Assembly (NCBI RefSeq): GCF_900142475.1 | Contig: NZ_FRAY01000005.1 | Coordinates: 186,001 to 250,000, forward strand | DNA from: Fibrobacter sp. UWH4 | Lineage (GTDB): Bacteria; Fibrobacterota; Fibrobacteria; Fibrobacterales; Fibrobacteraceae | Length of the DNA: 64,000 bases | Direction: 5' to 3' | Shown: piece by piece, positions 42,213 through 50,717 of the stretch | How the letters are laid out: every line of letters begins with the position of its first letter | Numbering within the stretch: position 1 is the stretch's first letter | Program-made: the position numbers and the translations under genes | Notes under the pieces: generated by a model | Told to the model about the DNA's origin: nothing | Database searches by the model: none | Seen by the model: only the letters and a program-made list of their open reading frames with translations

Positions 42213-42584
42213 TTATTTTTTTTGATTGTTTTGAGGCGAGTAAATCATATATGCTATTAAACATGCTAATGCTATAGCGATTGCAAAAAGTATAAATACT
42301 GCTGCATGATTTGCAATGATTTCAGAGATCCAAATAATAAACCCCAATACAAAGGCTATTGCAAAGAATCCTCCGCAGCCTATAGCCGCTTTTTTTGGAT
42401 TTTTTTGAACAAGTGAGAAAAATACAGCAATGCCTAAGGCTAACATGAATAAGGGAAACATCTTTATCATTTGATTTGTTGCTGCATCGGCCATAATTGG
42501 ACCTAAATTTGCATTTGGATTATTTGCAAATGCAGTTGAAATTGTTAGTAGAGAAAATGATAAAAGTTTCCTGTACATACTCAT
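42213..42584 (-). CDS. Membrane protein, 123 residues, with signal peptide
   Basis: An N-terminal signal peptide (LLSFSLLTISTAFA) is followed by three hydrophobic segments (FPLFMLALGIAVFFSLV, GGFFAIAFVLGFIIWIS, FILFAIAIALACLIAYMI). The plan recalls VirB2/TrbC-like pilin precursors or small TrbC-type membrane proteins, but this is only a likeness of layout. Composition is more AT-rich than in the adjacent gpm genes, hinting at transfer. It is downstream of the gpmI terminator at 42611. Confidence 0.6.
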   Translation of the reverse strand: MSMYRKLLSFSLLTISTAFANNPNANLGPIMADAATNQMIKMFPLFMLALGIAVFFSLVQKNPKKAAIGCGGFFAIAFVLGFIIWISEIIANHAAVFILFAIAIALACLIAYMIYSPQNNQKK

Positions 42585-42604
42585 CTTAATATACCTTATT
42601 TAAA

Positions 42605-42636
42605 TAAAAAAGGAACCCGCAAGGGTTCCTTTTTTA
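42605..42636 (-). terminator. Bidirectional intrinsic terminator after gpmI
   Basis: Arms AGGAACCC (42611-42618) and GGGTTCCT (42623-42630) with a 4-nt loop are flanked by A and T runs, so it can act in both directions; it ends the minus-strand gpmI transcript. Confidence 0.9.
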
Positions 42637-42741
42637 TTCGGAATTTTGATTTCGGATTTCAGAATTTGAACAATCGCGGCATAGCCGCCAAATAAAAAAA
42701 CTCTGAACTCCGAATTCCGAAATCTGGATTGAGTTAATCGC

Positions 42742-44376
42742 CTACTTGATGATTAACATCGAGTCGTCCCAAGCTTCGTGCTTTTCGAGGCCGAGGAGGT
42801 TCGCGGTCGTAGCAGCGATGTTGGAAAGACCCCAGTCGCCTTCCTTGAGGCCGAGCTTGCCGCCCGTTACGTTATCGTAAAGGATGCAGGGCACCTTGTT
42901 GAGCGTGTGGCTGGTCTTTGCCTTGAAGGTCCCGTCCTTGTTAACCTTCGGCATGCCGGTCTTCTTGTCGATTTCGTACATTTCGTCGGCGTTACCGTGG
43001 TCAGCCGTGATGATAGCGACACCACCGAGGGCGTCAATCACCGGGAGGAGGCGTGCAAGGCCGATATCCACCGCTTCGATAGCCATCGTAGCAGCGCGGA
43101 AGCTACCAGTGTGGCCCACCATGTCGCCGTTCGGGAAGTTGCAGCGGAGAGTCTGGTACTTGCCGCTCTTCAAAGCTTCGATCATGGCGTCGGTAATTTC
43201 GGCTGCCTTCATCCACGGGCGCTGTTCGAACGGAACCACGTCGGATTCAATTTCCAGGTAGGTTTCGCCGTCGAACTTGCTGGAACGGTTACCGTTCCAG
43301 AAGTAGGTCACGTGGCCGTACTTCTGCGTTTCGGAGCAGGCAAACTGCTTCACGCCCGTTTCAGCAAGCCATTCGCCGCTGGTTTCCTTGATAGCCGGAG
43401 GCGGAACGAGGAAGCGGTTCGGGAGCTTGAGGTCGCCGTCGTACTGGAGCATGCCGGCGTAGCACACATGCGGGAAGCGCTTGCGGTCAAATTCGTTGAA
43501 GGATTCTTCTTCGAAGGCGCGGGTGATTTCAATAGCGCGGTCGCCACGGAAGTTGAAGAACACCACGGAGTCGCCATCGTTGATGGTACCGACCGGCTGA
43601 CCGTCCTTAGCAATCACGAACGGGGGCAGGTCTTGGTCGATAGCCTTGGTTTCGCCGCGGAGGGTTTCGATAGCCTGCGTGGCGTTGTCGAAGTAGCGGC
43701 CTTCGCCCAGCACGTGGGTCTTCCAGCCGAGTTCCACCATTTTCCAGTTAGCGTTGTAACGGTCCATGGTAATCTGCATACGGCCACCGCCGCTAGCAAT
43801 GCAGACGTCGAATTCCGGGCTGCGGAGTTCGTCGAGGAACTTTTCGAACGGGCCAACGTAATCGAGAGCGGAGGTTTCCGGCACGTCACGGCCGTCGAGC
43901 AAAATGTGCACGCGGACCTTCTTGAGGCCTTCCTTCTTGGCCTGGGCGACCATGGCCTTCAGGTGAGAAATGTTGGAGTGGACGTTACCGTCGCTGAAGA
44001 GGCCGATGAAGTGGAGAACGGTGTTCTTTTCGCGGGCGTTGCCGGCGATTTCCTTCCAGGCGTCGCGACCGAAGATGTCGCCGGAGACGATTGCGTCCTG
44101 CACGAGGGCGGCGCCCTGGTTGTACACCTGGCCAGCACCGATGGCGTTGTGGCCCACTTCGGAGTTACCCATGTCTTCGTTGGTCGGCATACCCACGGCG
44201 CGGCCGTGAGCCTTCAGGAGCACGTTCGGGTACATCTTGAAGAGGTTGTCGAGAGTCGGGGTGCGGGCGGCCTTGATGGCGTTGCCTTCGACCTTATCAG
44301 TGATACCAAAACCATCCATCACGATGGTTACGACCGGTCCCTTGATGCCGGGGAAATTGGAAAGCTTCTTGAGCAT
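42742..44376 (-). CDS. gpmI: 2,3-bisphosphoglycerate-independent phosphoglycerate mutase
   Basis: 544 residues of the alkaline phosphatase superfamily. Metal ligands and nucleophile are in place: VMDGFG (Asp21), DMGNSEVGHN (Ser72), LLDGRDVPETSALDYV, and ITADHGNADEM near the end. It interconverts 3- and 2-phosphoglycerate in glycolysis, Mn2+-dependent, without a cofactor. AAGGAG precedes the start. The unrelated cofactor-dependent mutase gene gpmA lies just upstream on the same strand, separated by 119 bp with a hairpin. Confidence 0.96.
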   Translation of the reverse strand: MLKKLSNFPGIKGPVVTIVMDGFGITDKVEGNAIKAARTPTLDNLFKMYPNVLLKAHGRAVGMPTNEDMGNSEVGHNAIGAGQVYNQGAALVQDAIVSGDIFGRDAWKEIAGNAREKNTVLHFIGLFSDGNVHSNISHLKAMVAQAKKEGLKKVRVHILLDGRDVPETSALDYVGPFEKFLDELRSPEFDVCIASGGGRMQITMDRYNANWKMVELGWKTHVLGEGRYFDNATQAIETLRGETKAIDQDLPPFVIAKDGQPVGTINDGDSVVFFNFRGDRAIEITRAFEEESFNEFDRKRFPHVCYAGMLQYDGDLKLPNRFLVPPPAIKETSGEWLAETGVKQFACSETQKYGHVTYFWNGNRSSKFDGETYLEIESDVVPFEQRPWMKAAEITDAMIEALKSGKYQTLRCNFPNGDMVGHTGSFRAATMAIEAVDIGLARLLPVIDALGGVAIITADHGNADEMYEIDKKTGMPKVNKDGTFKAKTSHTLNKVPCILYDNVTGGKLGLKEGDWGLSNIAATTANLLGLEKHEAWDDSMLIIK

Positions 44377-44432
44377 ATTGTGTCTCCTTGAGCTCGGCCT
44401 GAGCCTAGCCAGTTGAATTAAAATCCGAGCAC

Positions 44433-44476
44433 AAATTTAGAAAACCCGGAAAGCTCTTGGTTCCAGGTTTTCTAAA
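44433..44476 (-). terminator. Hairpin between gpmA and gpmI
   Basis: Arms TTTAGAAAACC and GGTTTTCTAAA (outer ends near 44435 and 44476) with a further inner pairing CGGAA/TTCC form a long hairpin downstream of gpmA on the minus strand. The T run is short, so it may terminate only partly and let some transcription into gpmI. Confidence 0.5.
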
Positions 44477-44495
44477 GACGCCACAATAAGATAGG

Positions 44496-45242
44496 CTACT
44501 TTTTCTTGCCCTGGTTGGCGACGGCCTCCATTTTGGCCTTGAGTGCTTCCTGGTCACCAAGATAGTAGTGCTTGATGGGGTTCAGGTTGTCGTCAAACTC
44601 GTAGACGAGCGGAGTCGCGGTCGGGATGTTCAGACCGAGAACTTCTTCTTTGCTCATCTTGTCAAGGTACATCACCAGTGCTCGTAGGGAATTGCCGTGC
44701 GCTGCGATTACGATACGCTTGCCGGCCTTCATTTGAGGTTTGATTTCTTCGAGATAGTAGGGGATTACGCGAGCAATTGTCGTTTCGAGGCTTTCGTTCT
44801 GCGGGAGGAACGATTCGTCTACATCTCGGTACATGGCCTGTTTCTTTGCGCTGCGTTCGTCGTCATCGGCGAGTACGGGCGGCTTGATATCGAAGGAACG
44901 GCGCCAGATCTTCACTTGGTCTTCGCCGAACTTCTCGGCGGCTTCGGACTTGTTCTTGCCCTGCAAGTCCCCATAGTGACGTTCGTTCAGTTTCCAGCTT
45001 TTAACGACCGGGAGCCAGGCTCGGTCCATTTCGTCAAGAACGTGATTCAGTGTATGGATGGCTCGCTTCAGGTAAGAGGTGTAGCAGAGGTCAAAATCGT
45101 AACCTTCATTCTTCAGAAGCTGGCCGGCGGCAGCCGCTTCTTCGTGGCCTTTTTCGCTAAGGTCTACGTCCATCCAGCCGGTAAAGAGGTTCTTCTTGTT
45201 CCATTCACTTTCGCCGTGGCGTACAAGAACGAGTTTAATCAT
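44496..45242 (-). CDS. gpmA: 2,3-bisphosphoglycerate-dependent phosphoglycerate mutase
   Basis: 248 residues of the histidine phosphatase superfamily. [10 protein letters not shown] carries the phosphorylated His9; [13 protein letters not shown], and [16 protein letters not shown] with the second His, are typical of dPGM. It carries out the same reaction as GpmI with 2,3-bisphosphoglycerate as cofactor. The start at 45242 has AGGAG upstream; a longer frame to 45278 lacks support. The -10 TATTAT (minus strand, 45278-45283) and a large palindrome at 45301-45337 lie upstream, which suggests regulated expression. Confidence 0.96.
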   Translation of the reverse strand: MIKLVLVRHGESEWNKKNLFTGWMDVDLSEKGHEEAAAAGQLLKNEGYDFDLCYTSYLKRAIHTLNHVLDEMDRAWLPVVKSWKLNERHYGDLQGKNKSEAAEKFGEDQVKIWRRSFDIKPPVLADDDERSAKKQAMYRDVDESFLPQNESLETTIARVIPYYLEEIKPQMKAGKRIVIAAHGNSLRALVMYLDKMSKEEVLGLNIPTATPLVYEFDDNLNPIKHYYLGDQEALKAKMEAVANQGKKK

Positions 45243-45300
45243 GAGGATTCTCCTATTTGTTAAATCTGATGAACGCAATAATAGAAAAAATCCTTGCTAA

Positions 45301-45337
45301 AGTTAGATTTAGTTAATAAAATTAACTTAATCTAACT
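45301..45337. promoter_or_regulatory. Near-perfect 17-bp inverted repeat upstream of gpmA
   Basis: Arms AGTTAGATTTAGTTAAT (45301-45317) and ATTAACTTAATCTAACT (45321-45337) differ by one base and are separated by AAA. The element ends 17 bp upstream of the gpmA -10 box, overlapping the -35 position, and is far more AT-rich than a terminator stem would be. It looks like an operator for a dimeric regulator. Confidence 0.5.
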
Positions 45338-45378
45338 AAAAAGGGGAGAAAGTGGTGCGTTTCTCCGTAACAAAAATA

Positions 45379-45402
45379 ACCCTCCCTTTACGGGGAGGGT
45401 TT
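45379..45402 (-). terminator. Intrinsic terminator of the lipoprotein gene
   Basis: Arms AACCCTCCC and GGGAGGGTT form a 9-bp stem; on the minus strand it is followed by ATTTTTGTT. It lies 20 bp downstream of the lipoprotein stop. Confidence 0.88.
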
Positions 45403-45422
45403 AAACTTGGTTTTAGACCCGA

Positions 45423-46445
45423 TTACTGGACCTTGTAAATCTTGACCTTGAAGGTGTAGTAGCCGTTTTTGTCGGGGAAGCCGCTGTCGTAAACGGCGAA
45501 CGGATAGAATCCAGCTCCGTTTGCAGCGTCGTATGCGGCGGTCTTTGCCACATACGACAGTCCCTCGCCGTTTTCAATCAACGTCGGGAGGCTCGACTTT
45601 TCGATCGTGCCCGCTCTGAAGTCGCTCAAATAAGCAGGACGGTTGTTGACGTCTTCGGGCCACATGCCGTTACCGTAGTCGTCGTTGCTAATCGTGAGGA
45701 ACGTGACGCCTGCGCCTGCATTGGCGGTGACATCGGGTTCGCTCTTGGAGCCGGACTTTTCAAAGACGATGTCTGCAGCTTCGGCGGGAACCGCAGTGCA
45801 AGTAGCGAGGCTGACGCCGCTGATGTTTTTATCGGCCGTAGAGACCGTCACTTCACAGGGAGTCATGACAATTTCGTCGGAACCCGGATCGGTGGAGGCG
45901 GAAGAGGCCGGTTCCACGTTCTTGCAGAGACGTTCCGTCTTGGCTTCTGCATCGAAAGGAATCACGTCGGTTCTGAAGTAATCCTTGGCGCCGTCGTTTG
46001 CGGTTACCGTAACGACCAGGCTATAGTCATCGCATGTGAAGATAGGGTCAGCCAGGTTGATTTTCACGAAAGCAGACATCATTGAATTGAGGTCAATTTC
46101 GTTTGCTGTCGGGACGACTGCTTCGTTGTAAATAACCTGATACTGGACCTCCTGCTGGGCGGAGTTCATGACTTGGAACTTAATCGCGGTAAACAGCAGG
46201 TTCGAAGAGTTTTCGTTGGTTTCGTCCGTGCGGTCCAGACCATAGATACCCTTGAAGCGGAGTGTGTCGCCAGACACTCTGGAAACGAGACCGTTGGCAG
46301 AAATGTTGGGTGCGTTGTTATCCGGAATAACAATCTTGCCGTTGTCCTTGTTAGAGGCGTTCGTGCTGCTGTCGTCACCGCAGGCAATGAGACCGAAAGC
46401 GCCCATGGCGATAACGGAACCCAGGAAAATTTTCTTAAAGTCCAT
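45423..46445 (-). CDS. Lipoprotein of unknown function
   Basis: 340 residues. A lipoprotein signal peptide (GSVIAMGAFGLIAC, lipobox LIAC) is followed by an acidic Ser/Asn-rich tether (GDDSSTNASNKDNG), a beta-rich domain (LRFKGIYGLDRTDETNENSS), a Ser/Ala linker (EPASSASTDPGSDE), and a second beta-rich domain ending in FPDKNGYYTFKVKIYKVQ. This tether-plus-domain pattern is common among Fibrobacter surface lipoproteins. No family recognised. GAGG precedes the ATG. A single-gene unit between uvrB and the gpmA region. Confidence 0.7.
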   Translation of the reverse strand: MDFKKIFLGSVIAMGAFGLIACGDDSSTNASNKDNGKIVIPDNNAPNISANGLVSRVSGDTLRFKGIYGLDRTDETNENSSNLLFTAIKFQVMNSAQQEVQYQVIYNEAVVPTANEIDLNSMMSAFVKINLADPIFTCDDYSLVVTVTANDGAKDYFRTDVIPFDAEAKTERLCKNVEPASSASTDPGSDEIVMTPCEVTVSTADKNISGVSLATCTAVPAEAADIVFEKSGSKSEPDVTANAGAGVTFLTISNDDYGNGMWPEDVNNRPAYLSDFRAGTIEKSSLPTLIENGEGLSYVAKTAAYDAANGAGFYPFAVYDSGFPDKNGYYTFKVKIYKVQ

Positions 46446-46533
46446 GATTTTTCCTCATAAAAAGTTTTTCTGCCCTTGAAAATAAACAAAAATGGTCAAA
46501 AAAGCAACTGAAAATATGAAAAAAAGGTAAAAA

Positions 46534-46561
46534 GAACTTAGAACTTAGAGCTTGGTGCTTA
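46534..46561. repeat. Heptamer tandem repeat (GARCTTA type)
   Basis: Four consecutive 7-bp units: GAACTTA, GAACTTA, GAGCTTG, GTGCTTA. The same repeat in six units lies at 61082-61123. The rest of the gap to uvrB holds a CGACAGGCTCACC-type repeat and no gene. Confidence 0.8.
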
Positions 46562-46664
46562 GATTGTTGGTTCGACAGGCTCACCAACCTTTGGTTAAGG
46601 TCCCTTACTGCACTAAGTATGGCCGAAGTGAGCTTGCCGAATGGCCAACTAATTTCCGCCCAAT

Positions 46665-48953
46665 TTATTTCATGCCGCGGATAATGTCGCGGAGGCGTGC
46701 GGCTTCCTCGAAGTCGAGTTTGGCGGCAGCTTCCTTCATCTGGCGTTCCAGGTCTTCGAGCTTGTCCCCTGTTTTCGACCCACGATTCCCTTCTGTCATC
46801 CTCGCCCCACGAATCATCCCTTCTGTCATCCTCGACCCACGAAGTGGGGAGGGGATCTCATCGCCTTCTGCTCCAGGATGGCGCTTCTGGGTGCTGCCTC
46901 GAGTCCCCTTCTTCTTCGTCTTGCTGCTCGGTTGGAGCGGTTCCATCGGGCGAATGCCTCCGGAGGTCCCTGAGCTTGTCGAAGGGCCGTCGTCTTCGTA
47001 GTCGTCGTCGACGGAATCGTCGCCGTCGATTCCAAGGGGATCCGCAATCCTCAGGTCGTCTTCCAACTTGCGGGTCACGGACTTCGGCGTAATGCCGTGT
47101 TCCTTGTTGAATTCTTCCTGCACGGCCCTGCGGCGGGCGGTTTCGGTGACGGCCTTCTCCAGGCTGTCGGTCATGTTGTCAGCGAACAAGAGCACTGTGC
47201 CGTTCACGTTACGGCTCGCGCGGCCCATCGTCTGGATGAGGCTGCGGTAGTTGCGGAGGAACCCTTCCTTGTCGGCGTCGAGTATGGCCACCATGCTCAC
47301 TTCGGGCAGGTCCAGGCCTTCGCGCAGCAGGTTGATGCCCACCAGCACGTCAAATTCTCCGGTACGCAAGCCCCGGATGAGTTCGTGGCGTTCCAGCGTC
47401 TTGATGTCGCTGTGCAGGTAACGCGCACGGATGCCCGCTTCCACGAAAAAGTCGGTAAGGTCCTGCGCCATCTTCTTGGTGAGGGTCGTCACCAGCACGC
47501 GGTCGCCGTTCTTGACGACCTCCTCGATGCGGTACAGGAGCACGTCCATCTGACCCTTGATGGGGAACATCTCGATTTTTGGGTCCAAAAGTCCGGTGGG
47601 TCTGTTAATTTGTTCGGTAACGACGCCGCCCGTCTTGGTAAGTTCGTAATCGCCGGGGGTTGCAGACACGAAAAGCACCTGCTTCGGGTACATGTACTCG
47701 AATTCGGCAAAGTTCATCGGGCGGTTGTCGAGTGCGCAGGGGAGGCGGAACCCGTACTGTACAAGGGTTGTCTTGCGGGATTTGTCGCCCTCGGCCATGC
47801 CGCCCACCTGCGGAATACTCACGTGGGATTCGTCCACCATCAGGAGCCAGTCGTCACCGAAGTAGTCGATGAGCGTGAACGGGCGCGTACCCGGGGCGCG
47901 GTTCTCGATAATGCGGGAGTAGTTCTCGATGCCGCTGCACATGCCGGTCTCGCGAATCATTTCCATGTCGTATCGAGTGCGGCTCGAAAGGCGGGCCGAT
48001 TCTAGAACTTTGCCTTCTTTGTCGAGTTCGGCGAGGCGCTCGGTCAGTTCCACCTGCATGCGTTGCAAAATGCCCGCGCGGCCTTCTTCTTTCGTCACAA
48101 AGTGCTTTGCCGGTGCAATCGTCATCTCGTCCATTTCCTGAGTAACTTCGCCGGTAATGATGTTGAAGCGAACGAGACGGTCCACTTCGTCGCCGAACAG
48201 TTCGATGCGGAGCCCTTCTTCGTCGTAGCTCGGGTGAATTTCAATCACGTCGCCGTGCACGCGGAAACTGCCGCGCTCCAGGCTGAAATCGTTTCTCGTG
48301 TATTGAATTCGCACCAGGTCGTGCAGAATCTTGTCCCGGTCGTAAACGTCACCCTTCTTGATACGCACCATCAAGTCAAAGTATTCGCTGGGGCTGCCCA
48401 AACCGTAGATGCAGCTCACGGAAGCCACGATAATCACGTCGCGGCGGGTGAGCAAGTTTGCGGTGGCGCGCAGGCGGAGCTTGTCAATCTCGTCGTTGAT
48501 GCTCGCATCTTTCTCGATAAACGTGTCCGTATGCGGGATGTACGCTTCGGGCTGGAAGTAGTCGTAATAGCTCACGAAGTATTCCACCGCATTGTGCGGG
48601 AAGAACGCCTTGAATTCTTGGTAGAGCTGCGCCGCCAGCGTCTTGTTGTGCGTGAGAATCAGCGTCGGCTTGCCCACGTTCTTGATGACGTTCGCCATCG
48701 TGAAAGTCTTGCCGGAACCGGTCACGCCAAGCAGCGTCTGGAACTGTTCTCCGTGTTTGAAACCTTCGGTGAGTTCCTCAATGGCCTTCGGCTGGTCACC
48801 CGCCGCTCCGTAAGGGCTCACCAGTTCGAAGTTTGCGCGAGTGGGCGACTGGAACTGCTTTAACTTCCCCGGTAAACTCTGCTCGGGCGGTAGCGGTTTC
48901 GCTATCGGTTTTGCATACGGGTCAGGTGTAATTGTCTTGCGTGCGCGTGCCAT
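46665..48953 (-). CDS. uvrB: Excinuclease ABC subunit B with a repeat-derived linker
   Basis: 762 residues, about 90 more than usual. All UvrB helicase-like motifs are present: [28 protein letters not shown] in the beta-hairpin region, [31 protein letters not shown], and a C-terminal UVR motif ([12 protein letters not shown]). It verifies DNA damage and recruits UvrC in nucleotide excision repair. The extra length sits in the linker between about residues 650 and 728. There the DNA at 46777-46890 and 46968-46989 is made of dispersed intergenic repeats read in frame ([28 protein letters not shown]). The linker is normally disordered, which explains tolerance. It is the first gene of its transcript. 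Confidence 0.95.
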   Translation of the reverse strand: MARARKTITPDPYAKPIAKPLPPEQSLPGKLKQFQSPTRANFELVSPYGAAGDQPKAIEELTEGFKHGEQFQTLLGVTGSGKTFTMANVIKNVGKPTLILTHNKTLAAQLYQEFKAFFPHNAVEYFVSYYDYFQPEAYIPHTDTFIEKDASINDEIDKLRLRATANLLTRRDVIIVASVSCIYGLGSPSEYFDLMVRIKKGDVYDRDKILHDLVRIQYTRNDFSLERGSFRVHGDVIEIHPSYDEEGLRIELFGDEVDRLVRFNIITGEVTQEMDEMTIAPAKHFVTKEEGRAGILQRMQVELTERLAELDKEGKVLESARLSSRTRYDMEMIRETGMCSGIENYSRIIENRAPGTRPFTLIDYFGDDWLLMVDESHVSIPQVGGMAEGDKSRKTTLVQYGFRLPCALDNRPMNFAEFEYMYPKQVLFVSATPGDYELTKTGGVVTEQINRPTGLLDPKIEMFPIKGQMDVLLYRIEEVVKNGDRVLVTTLTKKMAQDLTDFFVEAGIRARYLHSDIKTLERHELIRGLRTGEFDVLVGINLLREGLDLPEVSMVAILDADKEGFLRNYRSLIQTMGRASRNVNGTVLLFADNMTDSLEKAVTETARRRAVQEEFNKEHGITPKSVTRKLEDDLRIADPLGIDGDDSVDDDYEDDGPSTSSGTSGGIRPMEPLQPSSKTKKKGTRGSTQKRHPGAEGDEIPSPLRGSRMTEGMIRGARMTEGNRGSKTGDKLEDLERQMKEAAAKLDFEEAARLRDIIRGMK
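46777..46890 (-). repeat. Intragenic copies of the GTCATCCTCG repeat in uvrB
   Basis: Two near-identical units of about 27-30 bp (CCTTCTGTCATCCTCG, with CCACGA at the junction) followed by CCACGAAGTGGGGAGGGGAT and CTCCAGGATGGCG. These phrases are the same as those in the 49914-50490 intergenic array. A further repeat of another type, CCCTGAGCTTGTCGAAGGG, lies at 46968-46986 in the same linker. Confidence 0.8.
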
Positions 48954-48986
48954 GGAAATTCAGAATTCGGAATTCAAATTTCGGGG

Positions 48987-49865
48987 TTAAAAAGCGACGC
49001 GGTTTCTGCCGTTTTCCTTGGCGACATACAGCAGACGGTCGCATTCGGCGATCATTTCTTCGATCTTGCCGATGCTTTCGCCCTGACGGCTAGCGAGTCC
49101 CAATGAAATTGTCACGGGGATAACGGTATCCTTCCATGAAAAACGGTGGCGTTCCACGGCGCTGCGCAGGCGTTCGGCGCTTTTCTTGGCGTCTTCGGGG
49201 CCGATTCCGCTTAAAAGCAACACGAATTCTTCGCCGCCGTAGCGGGCGAGCAGGTCGGATTCGCGCTTTTCTTCTTTGAGAATTCGGGCAATCTCCTTAA
49301 GGACCATGTCGCCGCACTGGTGGCCCCAGGTGTCGTTTACGTGTTTGAAATGGTCTGCATCGACCATTATAGTATGTATATAATAGTTGTTGCGGCGGGC
49401 GAGGGCGAGTTCGCCGAGGCTTCTGTCCATAAAGGTGCGGCGGTTGCTGATTTTGGTCAGCGGGTCCATGGTGGCCGCCTCGTAGAGTTCTCGGTCGAAG
49501 GCTTCTTCGCTGGCGTCCTTGAAGTCAACCTTCAGGACCATCTTGCCGATTTGCAGACGGTTGTGGTCTTCAAGCTTGCTTTCGGCGACGGGGCTACCGT
49601 CGACGAAGGTGCCGTTGGTGCTGCCCAGGTCCTTCACGGTGACGTCGATGCCGTCGAAGGTGAGTGCGCAATGCCTGCGGCTTACCAGTTCGTCGTCCAT
49701 GCGGATGTCGGCATCTTGGCCGCGGCCTAGGATGACGGTGCCCTTTTCAAGGGGAATCTGCTTGAACTGGTTTTGCGGGTAGAGTACAATCAGGTGCGGC
49801 CTCATCTTTGCGATGGGGAGTTTGATGGTGTTGCCGCTGGCAATTGTTCGGTCCATGTCCTGCAT
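48987..49865 (-). CDS. FHA-GGDEF diguanylate cyclase
   Basis: 292 residues: an N-terminal FHA domain (GRGQDADIRMDDE, SRRHC, DLGSTNGTFVDG) and a C-terminal GGDEF domain with the active GGEEF motif (RYGGEEFVLLLSG). A canonical inhibitory site, RESD, lies five residues before GGEEF, so product feedback is expected. It would make cyclic di-GMP in response to phosphothreonine-containing partners. The start at 49865 has GGAG upstream; the longer frame to 49907 lacks one. The 33-bp gap to uvrB contains GAATTC-rich low-complexity sequence. Confidence 0.92.
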   Translation of the reverse strand: MQDMDRTIASGNTIKLPIAKMRPHLIVLYPQNQFKQIPLEKGTVILGRGQDADIRMDDELVSRRHCALTFDGIDVTVKDLGSTNGTFVDGSPVAESKLEDHNRLQIGKMVLKVDFKDASEEAFDRELYEAATMDPLTKISNRRTFMDRSLGELALARRNNYYIHTIMVDADHFKHVNDTWGHQCGDMVLKEIARILKEEKRESDLLARYGGEEFVLLLSGIGPEDAKKSAERLRSAVERHRFSWKDTVIPVTISLGLASRQGESIGKIEEMIAECDRLLYVAKENGRNRVAF

Positions 49866-49913
49866 AAGTGCTCCGTTGTTCACTCGAAATGTAGTAAAAA
49901 GATGCAACTTGTG

Positions 49914-50490
49914 GGTCCCCTCCCGCGCTGCCGCTTCGTCGAGGATGACTTTGAGGGGGGGGGGGATGTCCGCGGACCGTTCCTGCCGAGGATGACGTTT
50001 CGGGGGATGCCCGCGGACCGATCCTGTCGAGGATGACGTTAAGGGGAGGTGCGGGGGCTGTTCCTTGTTGGGGAGACATTTTAATATACAGTCATCCTGG
50101 AGGGAGTGCGCGACCGACGGGATCCATTGTAGATCCCCTCCCGCGCTACCGCTTGGTCGAGGATGACTTTGAGGGGGGGGGGGATGTCCGCGGACCGTTC
50201 CTGCTGAGGATGACGTTTCGGGGGATGCCCGCGGACCGTTCCTGCTGAGGATGACGTTTCAAGGAAAGCCCGTGAATTGTTCCTGCCGAGGATGACATTA
50301 AGGGGAGGTGCGGGGACTGTTCCTTGTAGGGGAGGCATTTTAATATGCGGTCATCCTGGAGGGAGCTGCGCGACCGACGGGATCCATTGTAGATCCCCTC
50401 CCGCGCTGCCGCTTGGTCGAGGATGACGTTTCAAGGAAAGCCCGGGAACTGTTCCTGCCGAGGATGACGTTTCGGGGGATGCTCGGGGAC
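49914..50490. repeat. Nested tandem repeat array (260-bp period with about 43-bp subunits)
   Basis: Three copies begin near 49914, 50132 and 50392 with (G)GATCCCCTCCCGCGCT; the second is 260 bp, the first 218 bp and the third about 100 bp. Within them a subunit containing CCGCGGACCGTTCCTGC, GAGGATGACGTTTC and GGGGGATGC recurs with a period of about 43 bp. Poly-G runs of 12-13 nt appear at the same place in copies one and two. No gene is seen in this gap. Confidence 0.9.
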
Positions 50491-50495
50491 TTTTA

Positions 50496-50514
50496 AACTG
50501 TTTTGAAAACAGTT
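50496..50514. promoter_or_regulatory. Perfect 19-bp palindrome upstream of the large fibro-slime gene
   Basis: AACTGTTTT-G-AAAACAGTT is perfectly symmetric and lies about 200 bp before the start at 50718, right after the repeat array. TTTACAAAC and GTTTACAAA direct repeats follow at 50515 and 50576. It has no T run, so an operator is more likely than a terminator. Confidence 0.4.
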
Positions 50515-50717
50515 GTTTACAAACGGGGCTTTCTCGGTGTGATTTTATTCACTATTAAATGCGAATCCACCGTTTGTTTACAAAAATGAACGGAATTTTT
50601 ATCAAAAATTACAAAAACAGTTGGCATTTTTCGCTAGAAAAGAATAAATTTGAGGGTGGTATGTGGCATTTCAAAAAGGCCGGTCTTTTTGTTATGCCGT
50701 TGGTAGGAAAAACATCG

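Noticed and set aside
42778-44391. A 537-codon plus-strand frame opposite gpmI
   Set aside because: Antisense shadow with valine/histidine-rich composition and no domain; gpmI motifs on the minus strand are intact.
49914-50490. Possible CRISPR array
   Set aside because: Repeats are adjacent and nested, without unique spacers of constant length, and there are no cas genes in the window.
50559-50717. An N-terminal extension of 53 residues on the large fibro-slime protein
   Set aside because: It would bury the signal peptide, lies in AT-rich promoter-like sequence, and lacks a better ribosome binding site than the start at 50718.
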